DNA of 8,485 nucleotides from DASYRM01 sp035646375 (GTDB taxonomy: Bacteria > Acidobacteriota > Vicinamibacteria > Vicinamibacterales > UBA2999), in NCBI GenBank assembly GCA_035646375.1, contig DASRPM010000316.1, positions 1 through 8,485 of the forward strand. Reading direction: 5' to 3'. The position numbers and the translations under genes are program-made. Of this stretch, positions 1 through 5,516 are shown one piece after another. The notes beneath the pieces are model-generated. The model made no database searches and was not told the DNA's origin. It was given only the letters and a program-made list of their open reading frames with translations. How positions within the stretch are numbered: the first letter of the stretch is position 1; the number at the start of each line of letters is the position of its first letter.

Positions 1-1037
1 TGCGGAATCTGATCGGTGGAGTGCCAGTGGTTGTTGAATCCCAGGAACGTGACGGAGAACCCGTTCCGCGAGTTGCCCTGCGTGTAGCGGGCCAGGCCGT
101 TGAACTTGTCCTTGCCGTTGGGGCTCACCCACGGACCGTTGTCGCGCTCCCATTCGAACGCTGTCAGCAGGTTGCCCTTCCCGACCTTCGGCGACGCGGC
201 GGCGAGAAACCGTCCGTAGTCGAACGAGCCGCCGGTGATGGTGACGAGCGGACGTTCGAGGACGTTGAAGTAGTTGATGTTGGCCGAACCTGCCGACGAG
301 AAGTCGCCGTTCTCGGCGTAATACGGCCCCTTGCGGAACTGGACGCCGCTCACGAGCTCGGGAATCAGAAAGTTCGAGTCGGCGTAGCCCTGTGCGTGCG
401 CATGGGTCGGCATGTTCACGGGGATGCCGGCGACGGTCTGCGCGAAATCGAAGCCGTGATCGAGGTTGAAGCCGCGCAGGTAGTACTGGTTCGCTTTTCC
501 CTCTCCGCTGTGCTGGCTGATGATCATGCCGGGCACGGTCTCGAGCACTTCGGCCGCACGGTTCACCGGTCGCACGGCGAGCTGTGCGGCGGTAATGGCG
601 CCCTCGCTGCCGGCCGAGGCCACGCCGACGAGATTCTCGGCGGGGTTGTCCACCTCCGCCAGGTTGCGGAACGTCCGCGGCGCCGTCACGACGATGTCGG
701 CGCTGCTGGCGACGTTCATCGTGAAATCGGCTCGCGCGGTCCCGCCTGCCGCCACGTTCACGGTGCGGCGGTTGACGCTGAAGTTGATGAGGCGAACCGT
801 GAGCTCCGCTGCACCGGCCGGCACGTTCTCGAAGCGGTACACGCCCTCGCCGTTGGTGACGACCTCCAGAATGTCGCCGCCGCCGGACGGCCGCAGATCG
901 ACGCTGACGCCGGGCAGCACGCCGCCGGTCTCGTCGGCTACCGTGCCGGTGACGGTGCCACCCGCCTGCGCCCAGGCGGCGGAGCACGACCAGACCATCA
1001 GACAGACAAGCAGAAGGGCTCGGACCAGGATGACCAT
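1..1037 (-). CDS. TonB-dependent outer-membrane receptor, N-terminal part (runs off the window)
   Basis: Reading the minus strand from ATG at 1037 gives 345 codons with no stop before base 1, so the gene is cut by the window edge and most of the barrel is missing. Residues 1-25 are a signal peptide (hydrophobic LVRALLLVCLMVW, then AWAQA). Residues 27-107 form a carboxypeptidase-regulatory-like beta-sandwich (GTVTGTVADETGGVLPGV...YRFENVPAG). A TonB-box-like DIVVTA lies at 114-119. The plug follows at about 150-260, with YLRGFNLDHGFDF, the His-rich NMPTHAHAQGY and FRKGPYYAENGDFSSAG, and the first barrel strands after that. Such receptors import scarce ligands across the outer membrane using TonB/ExbBD energy. 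The substrate cannot be told from this fragment. The gene lies 95 nt downstream of two co-directional DUF6644-like genes and carries its own upstream TTCAG direct repeat, so it may have its own regulated promoter. Confidence 0.93.
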   Translation of the reverse strand, partial: MVILVRALLLVCLMVWSCSAAWAQAGGTVTGTVADETGGVLPGVSVDLRPSGGGDILEVVTNGEGVYRFENVPAGAAELTVRLINFSVNRRTVNVAAGGTARADFTMNVASSADIVVTAPRTFRNLAEVDNPAENLVGVASAGSEGAITAAQLAVRPVNRAAEVLETVPGMIISQHSGEGKANQYYLRGFNLDHGFDFAQTVAGIPVNMPTHAHAQGYADSNFLIPELVSGVQFRKGPYYAENGDFSSAGSANINYFNVLERPLVTITGGSFDYGRFLAAASPKVGKGNLLTAFEWERDNGPWVSPNGKDKFNGLARYTQGNSRNGFSVTFLGFNNHWHSTDQIP

Positions 1038-1053
1038 CGAGCAGATTCTGCAC

Positions 1054-1069
1054 CGCGGAATCGTCCGCG
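1054..1069. other. Inverted repeat in the leader of the TonB-dependent receptor gene
   Basis: CGCGGA at 1054-1059 and TCCGCG at 1064-1069 form a perfect 6-bp stem with a 4-nt loop, 17 nt ahead of the receptor ATG. On the plus strand the stem is followed by TTTTCT and resembles an intrinsic terminator, but no plus-strand gene ends there. On the minus strand it would be a 5'-UTR hairpin. Its function is unknown and it may be incidental in GC-rich DNA. Confidence 0.3.
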
Positions 1070-1073
1070 TTTT

Positions 1074-1094
1074 CTGAAGAGTGTCTGAATTCTT
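1074..1094 (-). promoter_or_regulatory. Candidate response-regulator box upstream of the TonB-dependent receptor
   Basis: On the minus strand this reads AAGAA, then TTCAG, ACACTC, TTCAG: two identical pentamers in direct repeat with an 11-bp period, the geometry used by OmpR/PhoP-family dimers. It lies 37 nt upstream of the receptor start, oriented with the gene. It matches the site at 2188-2208 at 19 of 21 positions, and the TTCAG-N6-TTCAG core recurs before the response-regulator gene. A weak -10-like CAGAAT lies 23 nt further on (1050-1045) and no good -35 is visible, which fits an activator-dependent promoter. That it is bound by this regulator is an inference. Confidence 0.6.
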
Positions 1095-1132
1095 CGTCAG
1101 TTTGTGCGCAACGGCCGCGGGCCGGCAAAACG

Positions 1133-1612
1133 CTAGGAAATGTAGCCGATCGCCTTGCCGGCAAAGCCGACGCCGGACCAGAGGAGCAGGGAGACGAGCG
1201 CCACCACCTTGCCGAACACGGAGTTCGCGCGGGCGTCGTCGCCCATGATGACGCGGTGGCGGATGAGGAGACTGAAGAGCATCGCCCCCGCCAGGAAGTA
1301 CATCTTCAGCCAGAAGTAGTCGTGCACGTAGTACTTCGACGCCGCCAGCGAGATGAACAGCACGAAGCCGGTGAGCAGCATGACGACGAGGCTCCACACC
1401 AGCCACGGCTGCGCCACCTTCGCCACCTCGGCGACGCGTCGCTGTTGGAACGCGAACCCGAGCAGACGCAGATCCACCACCAGCACCGCTCCGCCAATGA
1501 CCGCCAGCGCCAGCAGGTGAACGGCCTCGAGGACCGCAAACGCCCACAGCGATTCGTTGATCGACACGCTGAGCGGCGTGCGCTCGAGCCACTGAAACAC
1601 GGCAAACGTCAC
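1133..1612 (-). CDS. DUF6644-like integral membrane protein, second copy
   Basis: This encodes 159 aa. The start is GTG at 1612, chosen because a run of G residues sits 6 nt upstream as ribosome binding site and the reading frame aligns with the upstream paralogue. There are about four hydrophobic segments (roughly residues 22-46, 70-90, 100-118 and 132-155), so it should be an inner-membrane protein. It shares with its neighbour the pattern E-S-x-W (residues 20-23), E29-x-V-H32, D47-LRLLG and a Lys at 103 in the third segment. I place it in the DUF6644 group from memory of this pattern. No biochemical function is known to me. The paired Glu/His in the first helix and Asp/Arg at its end look like functional polar residues within the membrane. 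It starts 15 nt after the stop of the first copy, so the two are surely co-transcribed. Confidence 0.8.
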   Translation of the reverse strand: MTFAVFQWLERTPLSVSINESLWAFAVLEAVHLLALAVIGGAVLVVDLRLLGFAFQQRRVAEVAKVAQPWLVWSLVVMLLTGFVLFISLAASKYYVHDYFWLKMYFLAGAMLFSLLIRHRVIMGDDARANSVFGKVVALVSLLLWSGVGFAGKAIGYIS

Positions 1613-1627
1613 GATGTGCCCCCCAAC

Positions 1628-2131
1628 CTAGAGCGGCGCGAACCAGTTGTAGGCGATGAAGCGGCCGAAGACGATGGTGAACGCCCAGAGCGCCATCGAC
1701 GAGGCCCCGGCGAGCTTGGCGGCTCGCGGTGTGGCCGGCGTGGTGTCCCAGTTCACCAGCTTCTTCTCGATGCCGAAGTGAAAGGCCACGGCGTTGAGGA
1801 GCGCCAGCAGCAGCACCACCAGCTTCACCCGGAGGAAGATGTTGCTCCAGAAGAAGAGCGGCCTCGAATAGAAGAGCGCCACGCCGGTGCTCATCATGAT
1901 TCCGGCGCCCAGCGTCATCCAGGGAATCAGCTTGCTCCAGACCTCGGACACCGGCACCCGGCGGAGCCCGATCCCGAGCAGGCGCAGGTCCCACAGCAGC
2001 GTCAGCCCGACGAACAGACAGATGCCGACGGAATGAACCGATTCAACGATCGGATAGGTCCACGTCGACTCGCGGAGCGCGATGCTCGACGGCAGGTTGT
2101 CCATCCAGGTGAGGAAGCTCAATAGAGTCAT
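1628..2131 (-). CDS. DUF6644-like integral membrane protein, first copy
   Basis: This encodes 167 aa from ATG at 2131. The frame stays open up to a GTG at 2185, but the extra 18 residues (Arg/Pro-rich) run against the hydrophobic family start MTLLSFLTWMD, so I reject them. About four membrane segments are seen (residues 27-53, 69-86, 98-118 and 143-162). Shared residues with the second copy are E21-S-x-W, E30-S-V-H33, D48-LRLLG and K103. The two proteins are clearly paralogous though divergent, and may form a heterodimer. It is first in a minus-strand cluster that continues into the second copy and possibly the TonB-dependent receptor. A candidate response-regulator box lies 57 nt upstream. 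No strong Shine-Dalgarno sequence is visible. The function is unknown; proximity to a receptor suggests a role linked to envelope transport or redox, but this is only context. Confidence 0.8.
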   Translation of the reverse strand: MTLLSFLTWMDNLPSSIALRESTWTYPIVESVHSVGICLFVGLTLLWDLRLLGIGLRRVPVSEVWSKLIPWMTLGAGIMMSTGVALFYSRPLFFWSNIFLRVKLVVLLLALLNAVAFHFGIEKKLVNWDTTPATPRAAKLAGASSMALWAFTIVFGRFIAYNWFAPL

Positions 2132-2159
2132 GTGGGGCCGCAGAGAGGAGACTGCCCCG

Positions 2160-2165
2160 ATCCTA
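2160..2165 (-). promoter_or_regulatory. Possible -10 element of the DUF6644 cluster
   Basis: The minus strand reads TAGGAT (4/6 to TATAAT) 28 nt before the ATG at 2131 and 22 nt downstream of the TTCAG box. The spacing from box to -10-like element resembles that at the receptor gene (23 nt). No -35 hexamer is seen. This is weak evidence by itself. Confidence 0.3.
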
Positions 2166-2187
2166 CCGGGCGGGCGGCGCCACACGC

Positions 2188-2208
2188 CTGAAGAGTTGCT
2201 GAATTCTT
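2188..2208 (-). promoter_or_regulatory. Candidate response-regulator box upstream of the DUF6644 pair
   Basis: The minus strand reads AAGAA, TTCAG, CAACTC, TTCAG. It is the same direct repeat with 11-bp period as at 1074-1094 and differs only at two bases within the 6-nt spacer. It lies in the 112-nt gap between the FGE-like gene (stop at 2244) and the DUF6644 start at 2131, in the orientation of the downstream gene. The surrounding sequence also shares CTGACG-AAG with the other site, separated here by 22 extra bases bounded by AAG repeats. Confidence 0.6.
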
Positions 2209-2243
2209 GCTCTCGGTCTCGACAGGACTTCGTCAGGTCGCGA

Positions 2244-2996
2244 TCAGGGCGCCACGTCGCGAGCGCAGCGGAATCCGACGTTCACGTTGACGCGGTCCTG
2301 CTGGTTGGGGGTCCGGTTGGACACGCGCAGATTGCCGCTGTCGTCGGCGAACGCGCCGCCGCGAACGATGCGGTTCCTGCCGGCGAGCGCGCCGGCGGGA
2401 TCCACGCGGGCATCTTCGGTGTAGAGCGTGGACGCGTCCGCGGTCCACTCCCAGACATTGCCGGCCATGTCGAAGAGGCCGTAGCCGTTGGGGCCGAACG
2501 TCTTCACCGGCTGCGCCCGGTCGCCCTCGAAGACGGCCCCCTTCGCCGAGCGCGGCTCGGCGCTCGGCGTGTCGTCGCCCCACGGATAGATCGCCCCGTC
2601 GCGCCCGCCGCGGGCCGCGTACTCCCATTCGGCTTCGGTCGGCAGCCGGCCGCCAATCGCTTCGCAGAACGCCGACGCCTCGTCCCAGGTGACGATCACG
2701 ACCGGGTGCTCGGGCGTCGTGCTCCACGGCGGCTGCTCGTCGACGTCCGACACGATGGCTCGATACATCTTCACCGTGACCTCGGTCACCATGAGCTCGA
2801 ACGGTTTCGTCAGCTTCACGCTGTGCCGGGGCTCCTCGTCGCCGTTGCAACGGGGGTCGCCGGGAACACAGCCCATCTGAAACACTCCAGCCGGAATCGC
2901 CGCCCAGGCCACGTCGGGTGGCGGGGCGCCGGGCGCCTGTCCCGCGACGGTGGACACGGCCAGGAGAACGAGCGACGGGAGCAACAGGCGGGTCAT
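2244..2996 (-). CDS. Secreted FGE-sulfatase (SUMF1)-fold protein, catalytic cysteines missing
   Basis: This encodes 250 aa from ATG at 2996. The frame is open further upstream, but only this start gives a signal peptide (MTRLLLPSLVLLAVSTVAGQA), followed by a Pro-rich linker. The mature part is a full FGE-sulfatase domain: IPAGVFQMG (34-42), EEPRHSVKLTKPFELMVTEVT, HPVVIVTWDEASAFCEAIGGRLPTEAEWEYAARGG (97-131), YPWGDD, NGYGLFDMAGNVWEWTAD (170-187), IVRGGAFADD (210-219) and NVGFRCA. True formylglycine-generating enzymes have two copper-binding cysteines between the RGG motif and the GFR motif; here that stretch reads DSGNLRVSNR with none, so oxidation of sulfatase cysteine is unlikely. C43 and C50 in GCVPGDPRC may form a disulfide. 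The fold is also used for sugar or ligand binding and other oxidations. It lies 38 nt after arsN2 on the same strand and could be the last gene of that operon, or separate. Confidence 0.88.
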   Translation of the reverse strand: MTRLLLPSLVLLAVSTVAGQAPGAPPPDVAWAAIPAGVFQMGCVPGDPRCNGDEEPRHSVKLTKPFELMVTEVTVKMYRAIVSDVDEQPPWSTTPEHPVVIVTWDEASAFCEAIGGRLPTEAEWEYAARGGRDGAIYPWGDDTPSAEPRSAKGAVFEGDRAQPVKTFGPNGYGLFDMAGNVWEWTADASTLYTEDARVDPAGALAGRNRIVRGGAFADDSGNLRVSNRTPNQQDRVNVNVGFRCARDVAP

Positions 2997-3010
2997 GCGG
3001 TGAACAATGA

Positions 3011-3016
3011 ATTGTA
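3011..3016 (-). promoter_or_regulatory. Weak -10-like element before the FGE-fold gene
   Basis: The minus strand reads TACAAT (5/6 to the -10 consensus) 14 nt ahead of the ATG at 2996, in the 38-nt gap after arsN2. No matching -35 is seen at 16-18 nt. The gene may be transcribed from its own weak promoter or read through from arsR-arsN2. No clear Shine-Dalgarno sequence is visible. Confidence 0.2.
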
Positions 3017-3034
3017 GACGACCGCCGCCCTGGC

Positions 3035-3496
3035 TCACGCCTCGGGCGGGGTCAGCCGCCGGCGCATCACGATTGCGGTGGCCGGGCAGGCGCCGCGGAA
3101 TTCGACGGACTGGTGCAACGACGCCGGCACGTCGCTGCGCTCGATTCGTTCGAATCCAAAGCGGGGAAAGAACTTCTCGGCCGTCGTGGTGAGGAGATAC
3201 AGGGCCGGGAGCGCCCGGCGCCGAGCGTCCTCTATGGCGGCCGCCGTCAACCGGGCGCCGAGCCCCGCGCCGCGGCAGTCGGCGTCCACCGCCACCGAGC
3301 GCAGGAGGCCGCCATCGGCGTAAATCTCGATGGCGGCCGAAGCCACCACGCGATCGCCGTGCCGCGCGACAAGGGCGCTGCCCAGGTGCGACGCCAGATC
3401 GTCCACCGGGAGGTGTGCACGCTCGAGCAGTGCCCGCATCGCTGGCGCATCGGCGGCAGTGGCCGGCTCGATACGAATCGTCTCGGGCAACGCCAT
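3035..3496 (-). CDS. arsN2: GNAT N-acetyltransferase, ArsN2 type
   Basis: This encodes 153 aa, the normal length for a single GNAT domain. The acetyl-CoA pyrophosphate loop is R75-G-A-G-L-G80, preceded by LLRSVAVDADC and followed by LYLLTTTAEKFFPRFGFERI (99-118). The tail SLHQSVEFRGACPATAIVMRRRL matches what I know of the ArsN2 group, which is found in arsenic operons. Related ArsN1 enzymes acetylate the amino group of the arsenic antibiotic arsinothricin; the true substrate of ArsN2 is less certain to me. The ATG at 3496 shares its A with the TGA of arsR (TGATG), implying translational coupling and control by ArsR. The context (arsR, arsM, aquaporin, arsC) supports the arsenic assignment over a generic GNAT. 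Confidence 0.88.
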   Translation of the reverse strand: MALPETIRIEPATAADAPAMRALLERAHLPVDDLASHLGSALVARHGDRVVASAAIEIYADGGLLRSVAVDADCRGAGLGARLTAAAIEDARRRALPALYLLTTTAEKFFPRFGFERIERSDVPASLHQSVEFRGACPATAIVMRRRLTPPEA

Positions 3497-3888
3497 CAGC
3501 GCGCCCCCTCGCAGCAGGCAAAGGCCGGCGCGGCCGTTGCGACCGGCAGGCAGCAGCCGGTCTTGCGCTGCAGCCGCAGGGCGTCACGACGCACGCCATC
3601 GACGTGGCCGAGCGCATGCGTGACCGCCTGTTTGACCGCCGCGACCACGGGGTCCGGCGCCTCGGCGAGCCGGTAGTACACCCAGAGCCCTTCGCGCCGC
3701 GTCTCCACGAGCCCGGCGCGTCGCAGGTAGGCGAGGTGCCGCGACGCCTTGGGCTGCGACACCTTCAGGCTCTCGTGGATGTGGCACACGCACACCTCGC
3801 CGGTGAGCAGGAGCCCGAGAATCCGGAGCCGCGTGGCGTCGCCCAGCGCCTGAAACAGCGTTTCCATCCGTTGAATCTGCGTGTCCAT
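3496..3888 (-). CDS. arsR: ArsR/SmtB-family As(III)-responsive repressor
   Basis: This encodes 130 aa from ATG at 3888 with AAGG about 8 nt upstream. A second in-frame ATG at 3867 (METLFQALGD) is an alternative, since family members often begin near there. The winged-helix domain spans residues 8-95: LGDATRLRILGLLL, then the metalloid motif C33-V-C35 within EVCVCHIHESL, the recognition helix VSQPKASRHLAYLRRAGLV (43-61) and the wing RREGLWVYYRL. The C33/C35 pair is the classical ArsR trivalent-arsenic site. The tail adds C112-C113 and C125-C126, which could supply a third thiol, as C-terminal cysteines do in some ArsR proteins. In the apo form it should repress its own promoter and the divergent arsM operon. 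It overlaps arsN2 by one base. Confidence 0.95.
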   Translation of the reverse strand: MDTQIQRMETLFQALGDATRLRILGLLLTGEVCVCHIHESLKVSQPKASRHLAYLRRAGLVETRREGLWVYYRLAEAPDPVVAAVKQAVTHALGHVDGVRRDALRLQRKTGCCLPVATAAPAFACCEGAR

Positions 3889-3897
3889 ATATCTGCC

Positions 3898-3927
3898 TTG
3901 ACAAATATAGCACGGCACCCGTAGTCT
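3898..3927 (+). promoter_or_regulatory. Candidate promoter of arsM-aqpS-arsC
   Basis: There is a perfect -35 TTGACA at 3898-3903 and, after 18 nt, TAGTCT at 3922-3927 as a weak -10 (3/6). Transcription would start near 3934 and give a leader of about 60 nt that includes the 3960-3979 hairpin. The -35 abuts the divergent arsR -10, so both promoters share about 30 bp and can be closed by one bound repressor. Confidence 0.45.
3904..3912 (-). promoter_or_regulatory. Extended -10 promoter of arsR-arsN2
   Basis: The minus strand reads TGCTATATT, an extended -10 (TG-n-TATATT, 5/6 to consensus) 16 nt upstream of the arsR ATG at 3888. Transcription would start near 3897, leaving a leader of only about 10 nt. 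No strong -35 is needed for such promoters and none is seen. Confidence 0.5.
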
Positions 3928-3932
3928 GCATA

Positions 3933-3950
3933 CGTGTAAGCGCATATACG
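3933..3950. promoter_or_regulatory. Candidate ArsR operator (imperfect palindrome)
   Basis: CGTGTAAGC and GCATATACG form an 18-bp dyad in which 7 of 9 pairs match, in an A+T-richer patch between the divergent ars genes. It would lie at the arsM transcription start and just upstream of the arsR extended -10, able to block both. A GCATACG repeat at 3928-3934 echoes the right half-site. Binding by ArsR is inferred. Confidence 0.4.
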
Positions 3951-3959
3951 AAATGTAGA

Positions 3960-3979
3960 GGGCGGTCTTCAGACCGCCC
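3960..3979 (+). repeat. Perfect hairpin in the arsM 5' leader
   Basis: GGGCGGTCT and AGACCGCCC are perfect 9-bp arms around TC. The whole 20-nt element is a perfect inverted repeat apart from its 2-base centre, ending 3 nt before the arsM Shine-Dalgarno sequence. It has no T-run, so it is not a standard terminator. It may stabilise the mRNA, modulate ribosome access, or be one copy of a dispersed palindromic repeat. Confidence 0.6.
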
Positions 3980-3982
3980 GGC

Positions 3983-3987
3983 AGGAG
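3983..3987 (+). promoter_or_regulatory. Shine-Dalgarno sequence of arsM
   Basis: AGGAG ends 6 nt before the ATG at 3994. It is a strong site at ideal spacing and fixes the arsM start. Confidence 0.75.
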
Positions 3988-3993
3988 ACTGAT

Positions 3994-4836
3994 ATGAGCG
4001 AGCGGCAGCAGATTCAGGACGCGGTGCAGGAGAAGTACGGGGCGATTGCCAAGGCGCGCGGCGCGGTGGGGTGTTGCGGGCCGGCGCCGTGCGGGTGCGG
4101 CGACCCCATCACGACCAACCTCTATTCGGAGGACGAAACCGGCGCGGTGCCGGACACGGCGGTGGCCGTGTCGCTCGGGTGTGGCAACCCCACTGCCCTC
4201 GCGGCGCTCGAGCCCGGCCAGACGGTGCTCGATCTCGGCTCGGGCGGCGGCATCGACGTGCTGCTGTCGGCGCGCCGAGTCGGCCCCAGCGGCAAGGTGT
4301 TCGGGCTGGACGTGACCGACGAGATGCTGGCGCTGGCGCGCGAGAACCAGCAGAAGGCCGGCGCCACCAACGTCGAGTTCCTCAAGGGCTCGATCGAGTC
4401 GATTCCGCTCCCCGACTGCTCGGTCGACGTCATCATCTCCAACTGCGTGATCAACCTGGCGGCCGACAAGGACGCGGCGCTGCGCGAGGCGTTCCGGGTG
4501 CTGAAGCCGGGCGGCCGGTTCGCGGTGTCGGACGTCGTGGTGCACGGCGAGGTGCCCGCGGAGGTGCGGCGCAGCATGGAGCTGTGGGTCGGGTGCGTCG
4601 CGGGCGCGCTGGGCGACGGCGAGTACCGCGACAAGCTGACGGCCGCCGGATTCGGCGACGTGTCCGTGGAGCCGTGGCGCGAGTACAGCCTCGACGACGC
4701 GCGCACCTTCCTGGCCGCCGGCGGGCTCGACGTGGACGCCCTGGCGTCGAAGGTGGACGGCAAGATCGCGAGCGCGTTCATCCGGGCGTCGAAGCCGCTG
4801 CCGCAACCCTGCTGCAGCGAGGGATGCTGCGCGTGA
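3994..4836 (+). CDS. arsM: Arsenite S-adenosylmethionine methyltransferase ArsM
   Basis: This encodes 280 aa. The cytosolic enzyme transfers methyl groups from SAM to As(III), giving mono-, di- and trimethylated arsenicals. The N-terminus has VQEKYGAIA and C27, C28, C33, C35. The SAM loop is VLDLGSGGGIDVLL (78-91), with the acidic partner GLDVTDEML (104-112). The arsenic-binding cysteines appear as C63 (SLGCGNPTALA), C151 (IISNCVINL) and C201 (LWVGCVAGAL). C151 and C201 are 50 residues apart, the same spacing as the conserved pair 174/224 of the algal enzyme. Post-motif VLKPGGRFAVSDVV is present, and the tail carries CCSEGCC. The length is normal. It is the first gene of a plus-strand operon, divergent from arsR, and its last four bases are the start of the aquaporin gene. 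Confidence 0.96.
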   Translation: MSERQQIQDAVQEKYGAIAKARGAVGCCGPAPCGCGDPITTNLYSEDETGAVPDTAVAVSLGCGNPTALAALEPGQTVLDLGSGGGIDVLLSARRVGPSGKVFGLDVTDEMLALARENQQKAGATNVEFLKGSIESIPLPDCSVDVIISNCVINLAADKDAALREAFRVLKPGGRFAVSDVVVHGEVPAEVRRSMELWVGCVAGALGDGEYRDKLTAAGFGDVSVEPWREYSLDDARTFLAAGGLDVDALASKVDGKIASAFIRASKPLPQPCCSEGCCA

Positions 4837-5516
4837 GCGACGCGATCGATCGCGCTCGCGGCGTCACGGCCGAATTCATCGGTACGGCGTTTCTGCTGGC
4901 GGCCGTCGTGGGCTCCGGCATCATGGGTGAGCAGCTGGCCGGCGGCAACGTCGCGATCGCGCTGCTCGCCAACGCCGTGGCGACCGGCGCGGCACTGGTG
5001 GCGCTGATCGTGACGTTCGGCCCCGTCTCGGGCGCGCACTTCAACCCGCTCGTGACGCTGATCGCCTTCTCGGGCGAACGGCGCCACGGCGGGACGATCG
5101 CCGTCTTCGCCGGCGCACAGTTCACCGGCGCGGTGGCCGGCGTGCTGCTGGCGCACGTGATGTTCGAGGCGCCGCTCATCGCCTGGTCGACGCACGTTCG
5201 GAGCGGTCTCCCGCAGGTCGTCAGCGAGGCGGTCGCGACGTTCGGGCTCGTCGGCGTGATCGTGTCCGGGTCACGGCGCACGCCGGCGGCGGTGCCGTTT
5301 GCCGTCGCGGCGTATATCGTGGCGGCGTACTGGTTCACGGCGTCCACGTCGTTTGCCAACCCGGCGGTGACGGTGGCGCGGGCGTTCACCGACACGTTCG
5401 CCGGCATCCGCCCCGCCGACGTACCCTGGTTTCTCGTGGGTCAGGCCGTGGGCGCAGGCACGGCCGCGGCGGTGTTCGGGTGGCTGGTGCCGGACGCCGG
5501 GCCCCGGCGAGGCTGA
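4833..5516 (+). CDS. aqpS: AqpS-like aquaglyceroporin of the arsenic operon
   Basis: This encodes 227 aa starting at GTG 4833, which overlaps the arsM stop (GTGA) and has GAGGG 9 nt upstream. An in-frame ATG at 4824 has that same GAGGG directly against it, so it is less likely. MIP fold: six membrane helices plus two half-helices with HFNPLVT (N71-P-L) and FANPAVT (N176-P-A). Leu replaces Ala in the first NPA. The base after the second NPA is Val179 rather than the Arg that lines the selectivity filter of water channels, which should give a wider, less polar pore. From memory, the Sinorhizobium meliloti AqpS has a comparable Val. Such channels let As(III) and methylated arsenicals leave down their gradient, and in this operon would substitute for an ArsB/Acr3 pump. 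The stop overlaps the arsC start by one base (TGATG). Confidence 0.9.
   Translation: MSDAIDRARGVTAEFIGTAFLLAAVVGSGIMGEQLAGGNVAIALLANAVATGAALVALIVTFGPVSGAHFNPLVTLIAFSGERRHGGTIAVFAGAQFTGAVAGVLLAHVMFEAPLIAWSTHVRSGLPQVVSEAVATFGLVGVIVSGSRRTPAAVPFAVAAYIVAAYWFTASTSFANPAVTVARAFTDTFAGIRPADVPWFLVGQAVGAGTAAAVFGWLVPDAGPRRG

Noticed and set aside
21..1088. Plus-strand open frame opposite the TonB-dependent receptor gene
   Set aside because: The minus strand encodes a recognisable signal peptide, regulatory-like domain and plug; the plus frame shows no motif.
1112..1124. CGGCC-GCG-GGCCG stem after the second DUF6644 gene as a terminator
   Set aside because: The stem is only 5 bp and on the minus strand is followed by just two T residues; in this GC-rich sequence it is likely fortuitous.
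2132..2185. Upstream GTG start that lengthens the first DUF6644 protein by 18 residues
   Set aside because: The extension is Arg/Pro-rich, has no ribosome binding site and does not match the paralogue, whose start aligns with ATG 2131.
2997..3617. Long in-frame extension of the FGE-fold gene across arsN2
   Set aside because: It is the other-frame shadow of arsN2, Arg-rich, and the signal peptide begins at ATG 2996.
4122..5195. Minus-strand open frame of 357 codons opposite arsM and the aquaporin gene
   Set aside because: Low-complexity antisense of high-GC coding DNA; the plus-strand frames have clear family motifs.
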